The notes under the pieces: model-generated
Database searches by the model: none
The model's input: the letters and a program-made list of their open reading frames with translations, nothing else
Told to the model about the DNA's origin: nothing
Shown here: positions 1 through 8,844 of the stretch, in pieces
Layout of the letters: each line of letters opens with the position of its first letter
Position numbering within the stretch: the stretch's first letter is position 1
Assembly: GCF_014842075.1 (NCBI RefSeq)
Contig: NZ_JACYVA010000013.1
Span: 1-40,015, forward strand
DNA from: Sphingomonas sp. CFBP 13720
GTDB taxonomy: Bacteria; Pseudomonadota; Alphaproteobacteria; Sphingomonadales; Sphingomonadaceae
DNA length: 40,015 nt
Direction: 5' to 3'
Program-made: the position numbers and the translations under genes

Positions 1-794
1 AACAGGGTGAGGGTGGCGGTCGTGCAGGTGGCCGCCGCCGTCGCGCTGAATGTCGATCCGTCCTAGTTCTGGTTGACGTTCATGTGGAGCGATCCTGCTA
101 CCGACGCTGATGTTGACGCAGCTATTCGTTGCCGCCGACACCGAAGCTGTGTCGCCCCAGATGCTGCTGCTGGGATAGCAGTTTCCAATCAGCTAACGTC
201 CTCGGCCAGACAGCAAGTACACTTCGCTGCCAGTCGCCCGAACAACGCATGCACCCGTATCTTGACCAACGGGCGCTGACAGTGACGCGGCTCTTCGGGA
301 AGCATCGTTAACGCCCCGCCAACTGCGCCCTACCGCAGTGAATCTGCCGCTGATGCACCGCGCAAGCGACGGGGGCACGCGGCGCCGCCGATCCGCATGC
401 CGCGCACAACCCCTGCTCCAGCAACTTCGCCTGAATGGCTCTATGCTGCCGACGTTGATATCCACAGCCAAGCGTGCGGGACCAACGCAGGCGAGGCTAA
501 AAAGCCGGCGGCATGGCGCTACCACGGCGGGAAGGGTAGCCCGGTTTTCACCGAACGCCCCCGACCGCGCGATCATTGCAACGGTTGACCGCTATCCTGC
601 CAACGGTCGCGGATCTGCGTTTCGGACAGGATCGGTGGCGGAGGCATCCCCGCTGACAGAATTGCGTTTTCGCGGGCCGATACTCGCGGCCCCGCGTACG
701 GAATGATGACGGGCGAAGCCGGAAAGCGTTTGCAGGACGGGGAAGGCAGCCCATTGCGCGCACCCGGTCCTGCCGAACGCTCCCGACCTTGCTA
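1..794. other. left-edge region without a recognisable intact gene
   Basis: No open frame here has a recognisable product. Plus-strand frame 1 is open from the window edge to a TAG at 64-66, so the last 21 codons of a gene running in from the left are possible, but the peptide is too short to identify. The right part (573 onward) resembles the 3' end of the SleB-like gene at 795-1763 and is listed separately. Short frames on both strands overlap one another and lack convincing ribosome binding sites. Confidence 0.5.
573..635 (-). pseudogene. duplicated C-terminal tail of a SleB-like hydrolase (fragment)
   Basis: Read on the minus strand, this stretch encodes ILSETQIRDRWQDSGQPLQ followed by TGA. 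It matches the last residues of the intact neighbour, TLPESQILDRWKDSGQPLR plus TGA. The two stop codons (573-575 and 795-797) are 222 bases apart and in the same frame. A TAG at 792-794 immediately follows the intact gene's stop, so the fragment is not translated with it. DNA similarity continues past the stop (about 550-572 versus 773-794), so the duplication included the 3' flank. No hydrolase domain precedes the fragment. It is best read as the remnant of a tandem paralogue or a local 3'-end duplication. Confidence 0.65.
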
Positions 795-1763
795 TCATCG
801 CAACGGTTGCCCGCTATCCTTCCACCGGTCGAGAATCTGCGACTCGGGCAGGGTCGGAGACGCGGGCGTCGCCGCTGGCGAGGGCACGCTCTCGTGAACG
901 AGGGCCGGGGCTGCTGCCAGGGTCGCCGTTGCCCCCACCACCGGGTTCACGACCGGCAGCACCGCCTCCGCCGGTCCCGCGCCCGGTCGTGGTTCCCCAC
1001 CAGCATAGCGATCGCGGAACGCGGCGGGGGTGCCCCACCATCCCTTCCACCGATGGAAGAAATGCGCCCCGAACGCGCCGGTCATCACCAGCGTCCGGTT
1101 CCACGTCGGGGTCACGGCATAGGTATGATAATGCGTCGCGAGGCCGACCGGCGCGAACACCTCGCCCGCCAGCGCCCGCGCCGCGACCCGCCGCGCCCGG
1201 TTCCACGCCGCCGGGGCCCGCGCCCGCCCCATCGCGCCGTCGCACGCAAAGCTGAACTGGCAAACGGGCAAGTCCGCCCCCTGAAACACCACCCCACACA
1301 CCGTCGCAGGGAAGGCCGGATGCCGTACGCGGTTCAGTACGACCTGTGCCACCGCCCGCTGTCCCGCATCGGGTTCGTTCGCCGCTTCGTAATAGACCGC
1401 GTCGGTCAGGCACCGCAGCGCCCGCGCCCGGTCGAGCGCCGATCCGCGCGCCTGGAACGACAGGGCAGGCACGACCGACCCGTCGGTCGCGGTAACGTCG
1501 GCAAGGCGCGCCATCGCCGGCAACGGGGGAAGCGGTGCGGTGCCCGTCGTTCCACGCGACATGGGTTCAGCGGCGAGCAACAGCGCCGCCCCCGGGAAAT
1601 GATCGTCCGCTTCGTATCCCGTGGCCGCAACCGGCGGCGGCGACGGAGTGACACGCTGGTCCACCGACGCAATTCCCGCATGCGCCGCGAACGCGCCCAG
1701 CAGCGGCACGGCCAGACCAACGGTCAACCGTGTCGAACGGGACAGGTTCGCGAACAGCGCCAT
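795..1763 (-). CDS. SleB-type cell wall hydrolase
   Basis: This 322-residue protein probably hydrolyses or remodels peptidoglycan in the periplasm. Residues 1-29 form a hydrophobic leader (LTVGLAVPLLGAFAAHAG) that looks like a signal peptide or anchor. A Pro/Ala-rich linker follows. The Hydrolase_2 (SleB/CwlJ) domain spans about 110-255: YYEAANE with the likely catalytic Glu126, the VVLNRVRHP helix, VCGVVFQG, the CQFSFACDG cysteine segment (168-175) and ATHYHTYAVTPTW (209-221). The C-terminal 70 residues are a low-complexity Pro/Ala/Val tail ending in DRWKDSGQPLR. SleB-like domains outside spore formers are common in alphaproteobacteria, where the exact bond cleaved is often untested. It lies downstream of the M16 protease in the same direction, with 109 bases and a palindrome between them. 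Confidence 0.85.
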   Translation of the reverse strand: MALFANLSRSTRLTVGLAVPLLGAFAAHAGIASVDQRVTPSPPPVAATGYEADDHFPGAALLLAAEPMSRGTTGTAPLPPLPAMARLADVTATDGSVVPALSFQARGSALDRARALRCLTDAVYYEAANEPDAGQRAVAQVVLNRVRHPAFPATVCGVVFQGADLPVCQFSFACDGAMGRARAPAAWNRARRVAARALAGEVFAPVGLATHYHTYAVTPTWNRTLVMTGAFGAHFFHRWKGWWGTPAAFRDRYAGGEPRPGAGPAEAVLPVVNPVVGATATLAAAPALVHESVPSPAATPASPTLPESQILDRWKDSGQPLR

Positions 1764-1836
1764 GCCATGCGCCCTACCCGATTCACCACGTCCGCGCGCG
1801 GGCGATATTGCGGTGTCTCACACCGGAACGACAGCA

Positions 1837-1854
1837 GCCGGCGTTAACGCCGGC
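1837..1854. terminator. perfect 18-bp palindrome between protease and hydrolase genes
   Basis: GCCGGCGTTAACGCCGGC is an exact 18-base palindrome 18 bases beyond the stop of the M16 protease gene and 73 bases before the SleB gene. It could fold as a GC-rich stem ending the protease transcript, but there is no T-run, so intrinsic termination is doubtful. Its symmetry would also suit a protein-binding site upstream of the SleB gene. Confidence 0.3.
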
Positions 1855-1872
1855 CGTGGGTCACCACTGCCG

Positions 1873-4713
1873 TTACTTCACCCCCAGATCGGCGCGGCCC
1901 AGATCTACCCCCGTCGCCGGAATCACCACCAGCCCGGGATAGGCCGCGCGCAGCGGTTCGACGAACTGCTTCGCATCGCCGACCACGACGATGCTTGCCG
2001 CCGCCGGGTCCATCGATCTTGCAGCCGCTGCCTGCACCGCCGTCGGATCGACCGCTTCGATCGACGGCAGGAAGGTCGCGATCCGTGCGACCGGCACGCC
2101 GTTGGCGACATAGGTCGCGATCGTTCCCGCAATGCCGCTGGTGCGTTCGATGGTCCGCCCGAAATTGCCCGCCAGCACCGCCTTGCGCGTCGCCAGCTCC
2201 GCCACCGGCGCGGGCTCGCTGCCCAGCCGGCGCAGTTCGTCGGTAATGATCTTCACCACTTCGGGCGCGGACGGGTTTTTTGTCTGCGTCGATGCGCCGA
2301 TAGCGCCGCCCGTCCGCCGGGCGTCCAGTTCTGATCGCGCGCCATAGGCCAGCCCGCGCTTGATGCGGATTTCCTGGTTCAGCCGCGACGAAAAGCCGAC
2401 GCCCAACGTGGCGTTGGCGACGGCGGCCGGGAAGTAGGACGGATCGTCGCGCGCGATGCCGGGGCGGGCGACGACCACGCCCGCCTGTCCGGCACCCGGC
2501 ATGTCGACCACGATGACCCGTGGCTTCGGTGTCGCGACGACCGGGGCGGGCGCGGCGGGTGTGCCGCGCTGCCCCGTCCAGTCGCCGAACAGTCGCGTCG
2601 CCAGCGCCATGCCGGCATCCGCCGTCAGGTCGCCGACCAGCACCAGCGTCGCCTGATCCGGTTGCCAGCCACGACGATACGCCGTCAGCACATCGTCGCG
2701 CGTGATCGCCTTCAGCGTCGTCGGCGTACCACTGGCGGGATGGCCATAGGGCGATCCCCCGAACACTGCCCGGTCTGCGACCAGTCCGGCGAGTTGACCC
2801 GGATCGGTCATCGCCACTGCCACGCCATCGATGGTGCGGGTGCGCAACCGGTCGATCTCTTCCTGTGCGAACACCGGGTTCCGCGCCACGTCGGCAAGGA
2901 TGCCCAGTGCCGGTGCCGCCTGTGCCGATCCGACGGTAAGCGTCACGCTTTGTGAATCCCAGCCCGCGCCGCTGCCGATACTGCCACCCAGCGATTCGAT
3001 CGCCCGTGCGATTTCGGTTGCCGAGCGCGTCTTCGTCCCCTGCGTCAGCAGACCGGCGGACAGTTCGCCGACGCCTTCGCGACCCAATGGATCGGCGACT
3101 GCCCCGCCGCCTGCGACCAACGCGGCGGTAACGATCGGCACCCCACGCTTTTCGACCAGCACGACGCGCATGCCGTTGGCCAGGCGGCGTTCGACCGGCA
3201 CCGGCAGGGTCACGTCGACGGGCGCTGCCGGCGCGGGCGGCTGGACGCGTTGTGCGGCGGTTGCCGGCGTATGGACCGTGATCCCGGCGGGTACGGCCAA
3301 TGGCGCCGCGACGACGGTCGATGCGATCGCGATCGTATCGCCGGCCGCCCCGGCCGGCTTCATGCTGTCGGGCAAATATCGGATCGCGGCGGACCGGCTG
3401 TCGGTCAGCCACGTACGTGCGACGCGCTGCACGTCGGCGGCGGTCACCCGCGCGATCGCCGCCAGCGATTTGTCGGACGCGGCGGGATCGCGTTCGACGA
3501 TCACCCCCTCGGCCAGCGCCATGCCCTTGCCCTCCGCCGTTTCGCGAGCGAGCAGCGCGGCGGTGGTGATCTCGTTCTTCGCCTCGGTCAGTTCGGTGGC
3601 GGCGGGCGGCGTGGCGGCGATCGTCGCGATCTCGCGGCGCAACGCGGCTTCGCCGTCCGCTACCTCCTTGCCGCCCGCAAGGATCGCATACAGCGCGAGC
3701 GTGCCCGGCCCCTGCTTGTCCTCCGCCGACACGCCTACGTCCTGCGCGATCTGGTCGCGATAGACGAGGCTTTGATGCAACCGCGAATTGTCGCCGCCAG
3801 ATAGGATCGCGGTCAGCACCGACAGCGCGGCCTGATCGGGATGACCGGCGGGGGGCAGCGGATAGCTGATGAGGATCGCGGGCAGGGGCGTGTTGGCTTC
3901 GTACACCGTCTTCGTCACGGCAGCGGTACGAACCGGTTCGGTCACGGACACGCGCGGGATCGGACGATCGGGTTTTGCGATCGGTGCGAAATACCGGTCG
4001 ACCCAGCGTGTCAGCTGCGCCGGATCGAAATTGCCCGCCACGACCAGCACGGCATTGTCCGGCCGGTAATAGGTCGCGTGGAACGCGCGGATATCGTCGA
4101 TCGTCGCGGCGTCCAGATCCGCGATCGATCCGATGCCGGGGCGGGCATAGGGGTGGCGGGTGTAGGAGAGCATCGGATAGTATAATCCGAACAGCTTGCC
4201 GTACGGCTGCGCCAGCACGCGGTTGCGCAGTTCTTCCTTCACCACGTCGCGTTCGGACGCGAAGGTCGCGGGGTCGACGACCAGCGTCGCCATCCGGTCC
4301 GCTTCCGCAAACAGCAACCGTTCGAGGTGGTTGGCGGGGACCATCTCGTAATAGTTGGTATAGTCGTCGGCGGTCGACGCGTTATTGTATCCGCCGACAT
4401 CCTCGGTCAGCCGGTCGACCTGTTCGGGCACCAGATTGCGCGTCGCCTTGAACATCAGATGTTCGAACATGTGCGCGAAGCCCGACCGGCCGGCGGGATC
4501 GTCCTTCGACCCGACATCGTACCACACCTGGACCGACACGTTGGCGGTGGACGTATCGCGCACCGCATAGACGCGCAGTCCGTTGGCGAGCGTGCGTTCG
4601 GTATAGGCGATCGGCGGCACCGGTGCGGCGGGCGCGGCAGGCGCGGGCTGTGCCACCGCCGCGACGGGAGCGAGCAGGGCAGTCGTAAGCAGCAGCGCAA
4701 GGCCGAAACGCAT
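1873..4713 (-). CDS. M16 family zinc metallopeptidase, two-domain
   Basis: A 946-residue insulinase/pitrilysin-like protease, probably periplasmic. The start at 4713 gives a clean signal peptide (MRFGLALLL...AVAQ, about 1-22) and follows GGAGG by six bases; an ATG farther upstream would mask the signal. The N-terminal half carries the inverted zinc motif HMFEH (His81, Glu84, His85), and the distal zinc ligand is probably Glu161 in KEELRNRV, 76 residues later as the family requires. A second M16 repeat begins near residue 510 (ERRLANGMRVVLVEKRGVP) and lacks HxxEH, so it is the usual inactive, clamp-forming half. The family degrades peptides or small proteins inside a closed chamber. The substrate is not evident here. 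Confidence 0.93.
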   Translation of the reverse strand: MRFGLALLLTTALLAPVAAVAQPAPAAPAAPVPPIAYTERTLANGLRVYAVRDTSTANVSVQVWYDVGSKDDPAGRSGFAHMFEHLMFKATRNLVPEQVDRLTEDVGGYNNASTADDYTNYYEMVPANHLERLLFAEADRMATLVVDPATFASERDVVKEELRNRVLAQPYGKLFGLYYPMLSYTRHPYARPGIGSIADLDAATIDDIRAFHATYYRPDNAVLVVAGNFDPAQLTRWVDRYFAPIAKPDRPIPRVSVTEPVRTAAVTKTVYEANTPLPAILISYPLPPAGHPDQAALSVLTAILSGGDNSRLHQSLVYRDQIAQDVGVSAEDKQGPGTLALYAILAGGKEVADGEAALRREIATIAATPPAATELTEAKNEITTAALLARETAEGKGMALAEGVIVERDPAASDKSLAAIARVTAADVQRVARTWLTDSRSAAIRYLPDSMKPAGAAGDTIAIASTVVAAPLAVPAGITVHTPATAAQRVQPPAPAAPVDVTLPVPVERRLANGMRVVLVEKRGVPIVTAALVAGGGAVADPLGREGVGELSAGLLTQGTKTRSATEIARAIESLGGSIGSGAGWDSQSVTLTVGSAQAAPALGILADVARNPVFAQEEIDRLRTRTIDGVAVAMTDPGQLAGLVADRAVFGGSPYGHPASGTPTTLKAITRDDVLTAYRRGWQPDQATLVLVGDLTADAGMALATRLFGDWTGQRGTPAAPAPVVATPKPRVIVVDMPGAGQAGVVVARPGIARDDPSYFPAAVANATLGVGFSSRLNQEIRIKRGLAYGARSELDARRTGGAIGASTQTKNPSAPEVVKIITDELRRLGSEPAPVAELATRKAVLAGNFGRTIERTSGIAGTIATYVANGVPVARIATFLPSIEAVDPTAVQAAAARSMDPAAASIVVVGDAKQFVEPLRAAYPGLVVIPATGVDLGRADLGVK

Positions 4714-4827
4714 GAAGAACCTCCGGTCGGAAACTGCGGAGACTTGGGCGTATGGCGGGGCGGGTGTCAACGGGCGGCGGCGTCCGTGCTCCGGCGGTAC
4801 ACCGGAAGAACGAACGCCGCCGGTCGC

Positions 4828-5028
4828 CTAGCGCTTGCGGCGCTCGGCATTGGCATACAGCATCGCGGCGGCCAGCGCGGCCGATCCGATGCCCACGCCG
4901 ATGCCGATCGGCACCAGCGGCCATTTCTGCGGACGGGCGGGCTGGCTGGTGTCGGCAGCGGCGTCGGCGACGCGCTTGGCGTCGCGTGCGGCGGCGGCGA
5001 CCTCGTTCAATACGGGCTGGTCGGTCAT
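4828..5028 (-). CDS. small single-pass membrane protein, unknown function
   Basis: A 66-residue protein: a charged, Ala-rich N-terminal half (VLNEVAAAARDAKRVADAAAD, possibly helical), a Pro-rich turn, one transmembrane helix (about 37-58, PLVPIGIGVGIGSAALAAAM) and a basic tail ERRKR. I chose the ATG at 5028 because AAGGAG then lies about nine bases upstream. The ATG at 5034 sits only three bases from it. It begins 23 bases after the tgt stop and is probably co-transcribed. I do not recognise a family. Confidence 0.7.
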   Translation of the reverse strand: MTDQPVLNEVAAAARDAKRVADAAADTSQPARPQKWPLVPIGIGVGIGSAALAAAMLYANAERRKR

Positions 5029-5051
5029 GGTCATCCTCTCCTTCGGCCCGC

Positions 5052-6185
5052 TCAACGCTTGTGCGCGGTGTAGCGTGCCCTGAAATCGTCGGCGAAAACA
5101 CCCAGCGTATCGTTGCCGATCGCCATGCGCAGGTCCGCCATCAACGCCTGATAGAAATACAGATTATGTTCGGTCATCAGCATCGCGCCCAGTATTTCGC
5201 CCGCGCGGACGAGGTGGTGCAGATAGGCGCGATGGAAGCCGTGGCAGGTGGGACAGGCGCAGTCGGGGTCGAGCGGCCCCAGATCCTCGGCGAATTTCGC
5301 GTTGCGGATGTTGATCGGTCCGGTGCGCGTAAACGCCTGTCCGGTGCGGCCCGACCGGGTCGGCAGCACGCAATCGAACATGTCGATGCCGCGTTCGACC
5401 GCGCCGACGATATCGTCGGGCTTGCCGACGCCCATCAGATAGCGCGGGCTGGTTTCGGGCAACTGCCCCGGCGCGTAATCGAGCACGCCGAACATCGCCT
5501 CCTGCCCCTCGCCCACCGCGAGGCCACCCACGGCATAGCCGTCGAACCCGATATCGATCAGCGCATCGGCCGACGCCTTGCGCAGCCGTTCGTCCAGCGC
5601 CCCCTGCTGGATACCGAACAGCGCGGCGCGTTCGGCATGGGCGCCGCCCGAATCGAACCCCGCGCGGCTGCGGCGTGCCCAGCGCATCGACCGCTCCATC
5701 GCCGCCGCCTGCACCTCGCGCGTCGCCGTGGTCGGCACCAGTTCGTCGAACGCCATGACGATATCCGAACCGAGCAGTCGCTGGATTTCCATCGACCGTT
5801 CGGGACTCATCAGGTGGCGGGTGCCGTCCAGATGGCTCTTGAATTCGACCCCGTCCTCCGACCGTTTGGTCAGTTCGGACAGGCTCATCACCTGATACCC
5901 GCCGCTGTCGGTCAGGATCGGGCGGTCCCACCCCATGAACGCATGCAACCCGCCGAGCCGCGCGACGCGTTCCGCACTGGGACGCAGCATCAGGTGATAG
6001 GTATTGCCCAGCAGGATGTCCGCCCCGCTGGCACGCACGTCCTGCGGCTTGACCGCCTTGACCGTCGCGGCGGTGCCTACCGGCATGAACGCGGGCGTGC
6101 GGATGACGCCGCGCTGCATGGTGATCGTGCCGGTACGCGCGCGACCGGAAGTGGCGGATATCTGGAATGCGAAGCGAGGAGCCAT
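5052..6185 (-). CDS. tgt: queuine/preQ1 tRNA-guanine transglycosylase
   Basis: This 377-residue enzyme exchanges guanine-34 for preQ1 in the anticodon of tRNAs with GUN anticodons, the insertion step of queuosine synthesis. Recognisable parts are the (beta/alpha)8 core, [11 protein letters not shown] with the substrate-binding Asp93, GLAVGEG (221-227), and [14 protein letters not shown] with the nucleophile Asp271. The zinc site is Cys309, Cys311, Cys314 (DCACPTC) plus His340. Length and motif spacing match the Zymomonas enzyme. No queA is present in the window. It runs into the small membrane-protein gene on its 3' side. Confidence 0.97.
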   Translation of the reverse strand: MAPRFAFQISATSGRARTGTITMQRGVIRTPAFMPVGTAATVKAVKPQDVRASGADILLGNTYHLMLRPSAERVARLGGLHAFMGWDRPILTDSGGYQVMSLSELTKRSEDGVEFKSHLDGTRHLMSPERSMEIQRLLGSDIVMAFDELVPTTATREVQAAAMERSMRWARRSRAGFDSGGAHAERAALFGIQQGALDERLRKASADALIDIGFDGYAVGGLAVGEGQEAMFGVLDYAPGQLPETSPRYLMGVGKPDDIVGAVERGIDMFDCVLPTRSGRTGQAFTRTGPINIRNAKFAEDLGPLDPDCACPTCHGFHRAYLHHLVRAGEILGAMLMTEHNLYFYQALMADLRMAIGNDTLGVFADDFRARYTAHKR

Positions 6186-6254
6186 GGGCCGTGCCTATTG
6201 CCGGACCCTGCCGCCGCTGTCGACCGTTGTCGCCGCGTGGACAGGAGAGTGATG

Positions 6255-6416
6255 ATGACCGACACGACCAACCCCGGCGACGACGCTGCCCCGGGCACCC
6301 CCGGCACGGGCGAGGATCTTTGCCCGGTCTGTAACGGCAGCGGCCGGATCGACGACAGTCAATGCGCCAATTGCGGAGGCACCGGCAAGGTCGTCGAGGG
6401 GATCGGCGGGGCGTAG
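6255..6416 (+). CDS. small CxxCxGxG (DnaJ zinc-finger-like) protein
   Basis: A 53-residue protein with a Pro/Gly/Asp-rich start and two paired cysteine motifs, CPVCNGSG (23-30) and CANCGGTG (37-44). These are the repeat type that binds zinc in DnaJ/Hsp40 and in small unattached molecular chaperone-like proteins. AGGAG at 6243-6247 favours the second of two adjacent ATGs (seven-base spacing). The 5' side is divergent from tgt, with about 70 bases between starts, and it converges on the trans-sulfuration gene, whose stop lies four bases away. Zinc binding is inferred from the motif; function is unknown. Confidence 0.75.
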   Translation: MTDTTNPGDDAAPGTPGTGEDLCPVCNGSGRIDDSQCANCGGTGKVVEGIGGA

Positions 6417-6420
6417 GAAG

Positions 6421-7740
6421 CTACACCCCGTCGAGCGCCTGCCGGAAATCGGCGATCAGGTCGTCGGCATCCTCGACCCCGATCGAAATGCGCACCAGAT
6501 TGTCGGTGATGCCCAGCGCCGCCTTGCGCGCATCGGGCACCGACAGGTGCGTCATACCGGCGGGATGGCTGGCCAGCGTCTCGGTCCCGCCGAGGCTGAC
6601 GGCGAGTTTCGCGATGACCAGCGCGTCGAGGAACGCGAACGCCTCCTTCTCGCCGCCCTTGAGGTAGAGCGAGAATGTCGACCCGCCTCCGGTGCAGTGG
6701 CGGCGATAGATGTCGGCCTGCCGCGCCATGCCTTCGGCGGTTTCGAGAAAGCCGAGATAGCCGACGCGTTCGACCTTCGGATGGTCCTTGAGGAACGCGC
6801 AGACCTTGGCCGCATTCTCGCCCGCGCGGCTCATGCGCAGTTCGAGCGTTTCGAGGCTGCGCAACAGCATCCACGCCGTATTGGGGTCGCAGATCGTGCC
6901 GATCGTGTTGCGCATCGACCGGATGGTGTTGATGTGCGCCTTCGACCCTAGAACGCCGCCCGCCACCAGATCGGAATGACCGCCCGCATATTTGGTCAGC
7001 GAATACACGACCAGATCGGCACCGTGGCGCAGCGGCTGCTGCCACAACGGCCCGAGAAAGGTGTTGTCGATCGCGATCGGCGGCGTCTCGCCGTCCGTGC
7101 CGAACACGGCGTCGCGCGCGGCGGCGACGGCTTCAATATCGACCAGTGCGTTGGTGGGATTGGCCGGGCTTTCCAGATAGATCAACGGCACGCGACCGTC
7201 CGCCGCCCGTAGCACCGCCTCGATTTCCGGCTGCGTCGCACCCGCCGGAAAGTCGAGATACTTGACCCCGAACCGGCCCAGCACGCGCCCGATCAGCGTT
7301 TCGGTGGCGGCATAGAGCGGTCCCGAATGAACGATCGTATCGCCCGGCTGGACCATGCTAAGGAACAGCGTCGCGATGGCCGACATGCCGCTGGAGAACA
7401 CCAGCGCGTCCTCCGCCTCTTCCCAAACGCCCAGCCGGTCTTCGAGAATTTCCTGATTGGGACCGTTGAAGCGAGAATAGACCAGCCCTTCGGCCCCGCC
7501 GGGGCGCTTGCCGGTCACGCCCTCGAAATGCCGCTTGCCCGCCGCAGCGTTGGGAAAGACATAGGTCGACGTGGCGAAGATCGGGGGTTTCAGCGATCCT
7601 TCGGACAGCACGGGGTCATAGCCATGCCCCATCATCAGCGTCGCGGCCTTCAGCTTGCGCCCGCCGACGGTATCGACCGACGGCTTGGGCCGGCGACGCA
7701 GTGGAACGCCGGTCAGGTCGGCTTCGGTTTCGTCGGTCAT
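6421..7740 (-). CDS. PLP-dependent trans-sulfuration enzyme (cystathionine gamma-synthase family)
   Basis: A 439-residue fold-type I PLP enzyme of the Cys/Met metabolism family. Visible signatures are YSRFNGPN (89-96), FSSGMSAI (115-122), SGPLYAAT (139-146), the PLP-phosphate/ring region IDNTFLGP and the Schiff-base lysine in SLTKYAGGHSD (Lys250). The start at 7740 has GGAG about eight bases upstream. Family members interconvert homoserine esters, cystathionine, homocysteine and cysteine, or release methanethiol from methionine. The N-terminal extension of about 50 residues and the ALVFSSGMSAIATLFLSMV region resemble proteins named cystathionine gamma-synthase family rather than classical MetB. 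Which reaction it catalyses cannot be decided from the sequence, and no other sulfur genes flank it. Confidence 0.88.
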   Translation of the reverse strand: MTDETEADLTGVPLRRRPKPSVDTVGGRKLKAATLMMGHGYDPVLSEGSLKPPIFATSTYVFPNAAAGKRHFEGVTGKRPGGAEGLVYSRFNGPNQEILEDRLGVWEEAEDALVFSSGMSAIATLFLSMVQPGDTIVHSGPLYAATETLIGRVLGRFGVKYLDFPAGATQPEIEAVLRAADGRVPLIYLESPANPTNALVDIEAVAAARDAVFGTDGETPPIAIDNTFLGPLWQQPLRHGADLVVYSLTKYAGGHSDLVAGGVLGSKAHINTIRSMRNTIGTICDPNTAWMLLRSLETLELRMSRAGENAAKVCAFLKDHPKVERVGYLGFLETAEGMARQADIYRRHCTGGGSTFSLYLKGGEKEAFAFLDALVIAKLAVSLGGTETLASHPAGMTHLSVPDARKAALGITDNLVRISIGVEDADDLIADFRQALDGV

Positions 7741-8079
7741 CGTTTCTCTCCGCCATTTTTGGGGGAGTGTAGCGATAGTTACGAAAGAAACCAGATCGGG
7801 TGGGGGCTGCCTGTGGCGCAACGGATGCCGCGCTGGCGTAGGTCGGGCGGCACGAGATGATCCGCGTCGCCGATTCCCGGTTCCGTCAGCCCATCCCGAT
7901 TTCATCACCCATCCCGGTGTCGTCACCCCAGCGCAGGCTGGGGTCTCGTTCGGTGACGCGGTTCGCCCGCCCCGGGCCGACCCCAGCCTGCGCTGGGGTG
8001 ACGCAGGAGGCGGGGGCGGCGGAGTGGATTTACGTGTCAGCGCAACTCCTCACCCCGCTACCCCGCAGTCCCGGCCCGG
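7741..8079. other. intergenic region between the PLP enzyme and pgeF
   Basis: Both flanking genes run on the minus strand, so this holds the pgeF 3' flank and the promoter side of the trans-sulfuration gene. The only clear structure is the inverted repeat at 7922-8002. No gene with a convincing start was seen. Confidence 0.5.
7922..8002. repeat. perfect inverted repeat, REP/BIME-like
   Basis: The 24 bases at 7922-7945 and 7979-8002 are exact reverse complements, separated by 33 bases. Each arm is itself nearly palindromic (CCCCAGCGCAGGCTGGGG core), so each can form its own hairpin. Two head-to-head palindromic units with a short spacer between genes is the layout of REP-type elements. Very similar CCCCAG-cgcagg-CTGGGG palindromes are scattered in sphingomonad and Caulobacter-like genomes. 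It may also stabilise or terminate the 3' end of the pgeF operon transcript. Confidence 0.75.
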
Positions 8080-8844
8080 CTACCCCGCCAGCCCGATCGC
8101 CGACAATTGCCGTCCGTAATCCGCTTCGCCCCGCTGCGTCGCGCGGCGATAGCTGAAGAAGCGGTCGGGTTCGGCACAGGTATCCAGCCCCAGCGCCTCG
8201 ACCCGCCGCACGCCTGCCGCCGCCAGCCGTGCCGCGACATAGGCTTCCAGATCGAAGCGCGCATGGCCCGGGCGGTTTTCGGCGAAGAAGCGTTCGTTGG
8301 CGGGATCGGCGGCGGCGAAGCGTTCGACGAAGGTCATGTCGACTTCGTAACTGGCGCGCGCGATGCACGGGCCGATCGCGGCGACGATGCGTCCGGCCTG
8401 CGCGCCCAGCGTCTCCATCTGTGCGATCGTGGCGTCGGTCACGCCGTCCAGCGCGCCTTTCCACCCCGCATGCGCCGCGCCGATCACCCCGGCGGCCATG
8501 TCGGCGAACAGCACCGGCGCGCAATCGGCGGTGACGATGCCCAGCAGGATGCCAGGCCGGTCGGTCACCATCGCATCGCCGCGTGGCCGGTCGTCGTCGC
8601 GGAACGCGGTCAGCACGCGCACCACCGACGCCGAATGGATCTGGAACAGCCCGCACAGCGCCGCGCCCGGCAGCACCGCATCGCCCGCGCGCCGCCGGTT
8701 TTCCGCCACTGCCACCGGATCGTCCGCCGATCCCAGCCCGACGTTCAGCCCGGCGACCACGCCCTGCGACACGCCGCCGCGCCGCCCCAGGAAGCCGTGC
8801 GGCACCCCCGACAGCGCGTCGGCGCGAACCACTTCCACCGTCAC
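8080..8844 (-). CDS. pgeF: peptidoglycan editing factor PgeF (YfiH/DUF152 laccase-domain family)
   Basis: A 254-residue protein of the former polyphenol-oxidase/laccase domain family. PgeF in E. coli keeps L-Ser out of the peptide stem where L-Ala belongs. The canonical triad is present: His70 (FQIHSA), Cys108 (TADCAPVLFAD) and His125 (AHAGWKG), together with RRGGVSQG and IGPCI. The start codon is GTG (8844-8842), overlapping the upstream GNAT stop as GTGA, so translation is probably coupled. It is the last gene of the lgt-midA-GNAT-pgeF block, which links it to envelope synthesis. Confidence 0.93.
   Translation of the reverse strand: MTVEVVRADALSGVPHGFLGRRGGVSQGVVAGLNVGLGSADDPVAVAENRRRAGDAVLPGAALCGLFQIHSASVVRVLTAFRDDDRPRGDAMVTDRPGILLGIVTADCAPVLFADMAAGVIGAAHAGWKGALDGVTDATIAQMETLGAQAGRIVAAIGPCIARASYEVDMTFVERFAAADPANERFFAENRPGHARFDLEAYVAARLAAAGVRRVEALGLDTCAEPDRFFSYRRATQRGEADYGRQLSAIGLAG

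Noticed and set aside
193..576. Open frame near the left edge starting MIARSGAFG
   Set aside because: It starts over the decayed SleB-tail copy; a similar start (592-798) occurs over the intact gene's flank, so the frame reflects the duplicated DNA and not a gene.
7922..8002. CRISPR-like array
   Set aside because: Only two arms in inverted orientation, with no repeated direct units or spacers.
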